Assembly: GCA_964343305.1 (NCBI GenBank) | Contig: CAYFJO010000489.1 | Coordinates: 1 to 7,846, forward strand | DNA: 7,846 nucleotides | DNA from: CAYFJO01 sp964343305 | GTDB taxonomy: Bacteria; Planctomycetota; Planctomycetia; Pirellulales; Pirellulaceae | Direction: 5' to 3' | In this document: positions 6,024 through 7,846 of the stretch, one piece after another | How the letters are laid out: every line of letters starts with the position of its first letter | Position numbering within the stretch: position 1 is the stretch's first letter | The notes under the pieces: model-generated | The model's database searches: none | What the model was told of the DNA's origin: nothing | What the model saw: the letters and a program-made list of their open reading frames with translations, nothing else | Made by a program: the position numbers and the translations under genes

Positions 6024-6664
6024 CCGGAATTCCATTTTTGAAGTAGATCGTCGCGCATTTTGCATAGTGCGATGCTACTCTTTTCGCTCAGTGGACTCCT
6101 CCATAATCCTCCTCCGTCAGCATATTCTTTGTCCCAGTCTCGCACCAACCAATTTCGCGCAAGTTTCTTGTTCTTCCGAAATTGATCCTGTGGCATTTCC
6201 CCAGTGAAGAATTCGTGATCGTGTAACTGTTGTGTGATGGCGTACCGTTCATCACAGTCACAGCCCTTTTTGCCCCGACGTTTTGGCTTAGTCAACGTTG
6301 GTTCTTCTAAAGCACCATTCGCCTCAACAGTCGGTTCATCTTCCAATTCAGGCGGGATCGTTGGAGTGGAGTTCTCGAGTTCAATCTCATCATCAACTGC
6401 AATGGATTCAAGTAACTTAGCCGCGTAATTCAGATTTGCTGTTAATTCCCCCGGGCAATATTCGTACAGCCCCTCAAACCATCGCGACCACGACGCGACA
6501 AGACTCCGAAGTTCGATGGACTCCGCTCCTGTGGTTGATTCACAGCGCTTCGTTCCATCCCACAGAATATTCCGTGCTTGTTCACCTATCTCGAAAGTGT
6601 TTTCGGGGTCAAAGTCAACCATGAGACATCGCAAACGGAATGCGATCGAACTATATGGGTTCAT
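6020..6664 (-). CDS. Hypothetical protein of the mobile element (214 aa)
   Basis: ATG at 6664 or the adjacent GTG at 6667 is the likely start, since GGGAGAG lies 7-10 bases upstream; the TTG at 6685 has no site. I do not recognise the family. Residues 1-90 look helical (SSIAFRLRCLMVDFDPENTF, then SLVASWSRWFEGLYEYC). Residues 91-126 are an acidic, Pro-rich linker. It is followed by a basic patch KPKRRGKKG (127-135) and CDCDERYAI. The C-terminal 70 residues are charged and Trp-rich (LARNWLVRDWDKEY). The plan is two helical domains joined by a flexible linker with a positively charged, possibly nucleic-acid-binding, patch. No membrane span or signal peptide is seen. It could be cargo, a replication factor or a regulator. 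Its stop overlaps the repeat cluster before the excisionase operon. Confidence 0.75.
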   Translation of the reverse strand: MNPYSSIAFRLRCLMVDFDPENTFEIGEQARNILWDGTKRCESTTGAESIELRSLVASWSRWFEGLYEYCPGELTANLNYAAKLLESIAVDDEIELENSTPTIPPELEDEPTVEANGALEEPTLTKPKRRGKKGCDCDERYAITQQLHDHEFFTGEMPQDQFRKNKKLARNWLVRDWDKEYADGGGLWRSPLSEKSSIALCKMRDDLLQKWNSG

Positions 6665-6719
6665 CACAGATTCGCTCTCCCACAATCAGTGAAAGCACGT
6701 GGCACGACAAGTTCTTAGG

Positions 6720-6763
6720 GGGCAGATTGAATTGCCCATGCACGACTGGCAACAAGCCAGTCG
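6720..6763. promoter_or_regulatory. Twin hairpins in the leader of the 214-aa gene
   Basis: Two inverted repeats follow each other closely. GGGCA (6720-6724) pairs with TGCCC (6733-6737) around eight bases. CGACTGGC (6743-6750) pairs perfectly with GCCAGTCG (6756-6763) around AACAA. They lie 56-100 bases upstream of the 214-aa gene start, so on the - strand they could be a transcribed leader structure or operators. No T-run follows either hairpin closely, so a simple terminator is unlikely. Confidence 0.4.
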
Positions 6764-6798
6764 GCACGAAAACAACTCGCCCGCCCATCGCAAGTATC

Positions 6799-6834
6799 AC
6801 GCTAGATAATGCAATTGAATGTACATGCTAGCGT
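6799..6834. promoter_or_regulatory. Interrupted palindrome ACGCTAG/CTAGCGT
   Basis: ACGCTAG at 6799-6805 is the exact inverse of CTAGCGT at 6828-6834, with a 22-base AT-rich spacer containing the small palindrome ATGTACAT (6819-6826). Position and symmetry suit a dimeric regulator upstream of the 214-aa gene, or a recombinase-related site near the element's right part. Neither role is proven. Confidence 0.3.
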
Positions 6835-6921
6835 TGTTGTCCCGCGGATCTTTTTTTACTACGATTGGCATCGCGAGTCGGTTTGGAGCTACTTTACTCT
6901 CGGTTGCCGGCGCAGTACCGA

Positions 6922-7366
6922 CTAGCAACAAGATGTCCGTAATACTTCAGCGACTGAAATTGCTTGAAGTCTGGCGATAAAAATGTAGGCCACGTTATCG
7001 ATTTTGACGGTTTCCAGATGGTCAGCTTGAACCTCGGTCACATGCACTCCGCCTTGATATCGTTTAGATAGTTTGCCGAAGTCGCTCGAGGTCATTTCCT
7101 CAAGCTTCAACCCAATCGCCGTTCCAAATTCGTTCCTTGGGCGAGACCGGTGAGACCAGCGGGAAACCAAATTCAGCAAGTGAATCAAAGGGCGAGTTAC
7201 ACTCTCTTAGCTCACGAGCCGACGCAGCTTGTTTTGGACTCGGGGAACGCACAGGCCGTGAAATTTTGGCGCATGATTCTATTAAATTGACTTCGCGTTC
7301 GAGCTTATGGATTTGTTCGTCGATTTCTCGGCGTTGGCTCCTCAACTTTTCTATCCTTGCCTTCAT
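6922..7366 (-). pseudogene. Decayed coiled-coil/PDZ protein remnant (frameshifted, internally deleted)
   Basis: From ATG 7366 the first frame reads MKARIEKLRSQRREIDEQIH, a short coiled coil, then a low-complexity region to FGFPLVSPVSPKER, and stops at 7100. A second frame, overlapping until about 7188, carries GTAIGLKLEEMTSSDFGKLS, then GGVHVTEVQADHLETVKIDN and VAYIFIARLQAIS, ending at 6922. I read this as the PDZ domain found at the end of planctomycete trypsin-like serine peptidases: the GLKLEE strand, the RYQGGVHVTEV segment and DNVAYI all fit. The middle 'SPAA..AGI..GDVLVGLH' part is missing, and no peptidase domain is present. A frameshift between about 7100 and 7188 would join the pieces. 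No clear ribosome-binding site is visible. Two unrelated small genes are the alternative. Confidence 0.45.
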
Positions 7367-7423
7367 CGTATCGTATCGATGGGGCATTCGCGGAAAACGG
7401 CGTGACAGTCTGAGCCAAGACAA

Positions 7424-7822
7424 AATGTCAACGACACGCCCAATAAAAGAGATAGTCGCATGTTTGATTCTCCATCATCTTTGGGTTCTTCCGACTAATC
7501 GACAATCCTAGCTGATCAGGCCGTGGGGACACTATGGCGAAAATCGACCGGCTAAACCGCACTGGATTTTGAATCCAGCGCGCAGTCTGCGTAAACGCGA
7601 ACGAGCGCGCGAGTTACGTGCGACAGAAAAAACGTGGGTGCCAACTATGGTGCCACAAGATCTGGAAACGGAAATTGGCGGATGGAATGGAGTATGGCGT
7701 CGGGCGCCTGCCAAATTAGTGAGCCGTCGGGTCGGCCAGTTGGGGTAAGCGCGCAGCAGAACCATCGTTGACGCGTGGTTTAGGTTGGAGATTTGGACCA
7801 CATTCTCTAACAGGAGCCAACT
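7424..7822. other. Stretch without a supportable gene; contains a tRNA-Leu(CAA)-like arm
   Basis: No convincing gene is seen. On the + strand a frame is open from 7512 to TAA 7746-7748, but it lacks a start with a ribosome-binding site and resembles no family I know. The - strand frame at 7532-7801 is rich in Arg, His and Ser and looks like shadow sequence. CTGGA-TTCAAAA-TCCAG on the - strand (7562-7578) is a perfect tRNA-Leu(CAA) anticodon arm, and nearby bases weakly resemble the D-loop and T-arm of such a tRNA, but a complete cloverleaf cannot be built. The last 40 bases lead into the gene at 7823. Confidence 0.5.
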
Positions 7823-7846
7823 ATGTCACGTGGATCAAACCCGACG
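7823..7846 (+). CDS. Start of a gene running off the right edge
   Basis: ATG at 7823 has AGGAG at 7812-7816, six bases upstream, the strongest ribosome-binding site on the + strand here. Only eight codons are visible (MSRGSNPT), so no function can be given. It is on the opposite strand to the element genes and may mark a return to host sequence. Confidence 0.5.

Noticed and set aside
6780..6790. CCGCCCA as a possible right-hand attachment repeat
   Set aside because: Only seven bases match the tRNA-Val end; the same string also occurs near 5140 inside a gene, and the T-arm sequence is absent.
7532..7801. 89-aa - strand open frame
   Set aside because: Rich in Arg, Ser and His, with no ribosome-binding site or family resemblance.

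Overview
The window looks like planctomycete chromosomal DNA carrying an integrated mobile element. Evidence for a planctomycete is recognition by eye, not a database search: a WD40 tail ending in an 'LHFL' strand, a small Trp-rich protein with a 'TWAR..Y....R..SWHPVV..EM..KDEE' pattern, a tyrosine recombinase with the 'NLR.SR.TELE...P.HVVCAWMGN....EKHYLQV' active-site region, and a decayed PDZ remnant with 'DNVAYI'. Base composition is close to even, and several genes have weak or absent Shine-Dalgarno sites.

Left flank (1-880, + strand): the last blades of a WD40 protein with a one-base frameshift, a candidate 46-residue single-span membrane protein, and a 67-residue planctomycete-type protein that may also be frameshifted.

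Element (about 1018 to at least 6664, all genes on the - strand). At its left edge a tyrosine recombinase gene runs antisense into a tRNA-Val(GAC)-like sequence, the probable attachment site. The anticodon loop, T arm, acceptor 3' strand and discriminator base are well preserved; the 5' half is degraded. Upstream, read in transcription order, lies a compact operon: a MerR/AlpA-like excisionase (63 aa), a 41-aa Cys-containing mini-protein, a 195-aa protein of unknown function, and a 580-aa family A DNA polymerase with a 3'-5' exonuclease-like domain but no 5' nuclease domain. Gaps in this operon are 4, 10 and 1 bases. A separate winged-helix gene and then the integrase follow. Before the operon is a cluster of repeated ACACAAAA-type motifs in both orientations that resembles iterons or a regulator-binding array, then a 214-aa protein of unknown function with a leader rich in inverted repeats.

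Right part (6665-7846): no intact gene is visible. It holds the frameshifted and internally deleted remnant of a coiled-coil/PDZ protein, a tRNA-Leu(CAA)-like anticodon arm, and the first codons of a gene on the + strand. No second copy of the tRNA-Val 3' segment is present, so the right boundary of the element is not in view.

Working model: the recombinase and excisionase move the element in and out of a tRNA-Val gene, while the polymerase and its coupled 195-aa partner replicate or repair the excised form. This resembles pipolins (integrative elements carrying their own family B polymerase), but with a family A enzyme. The model is inference from gene content and order.
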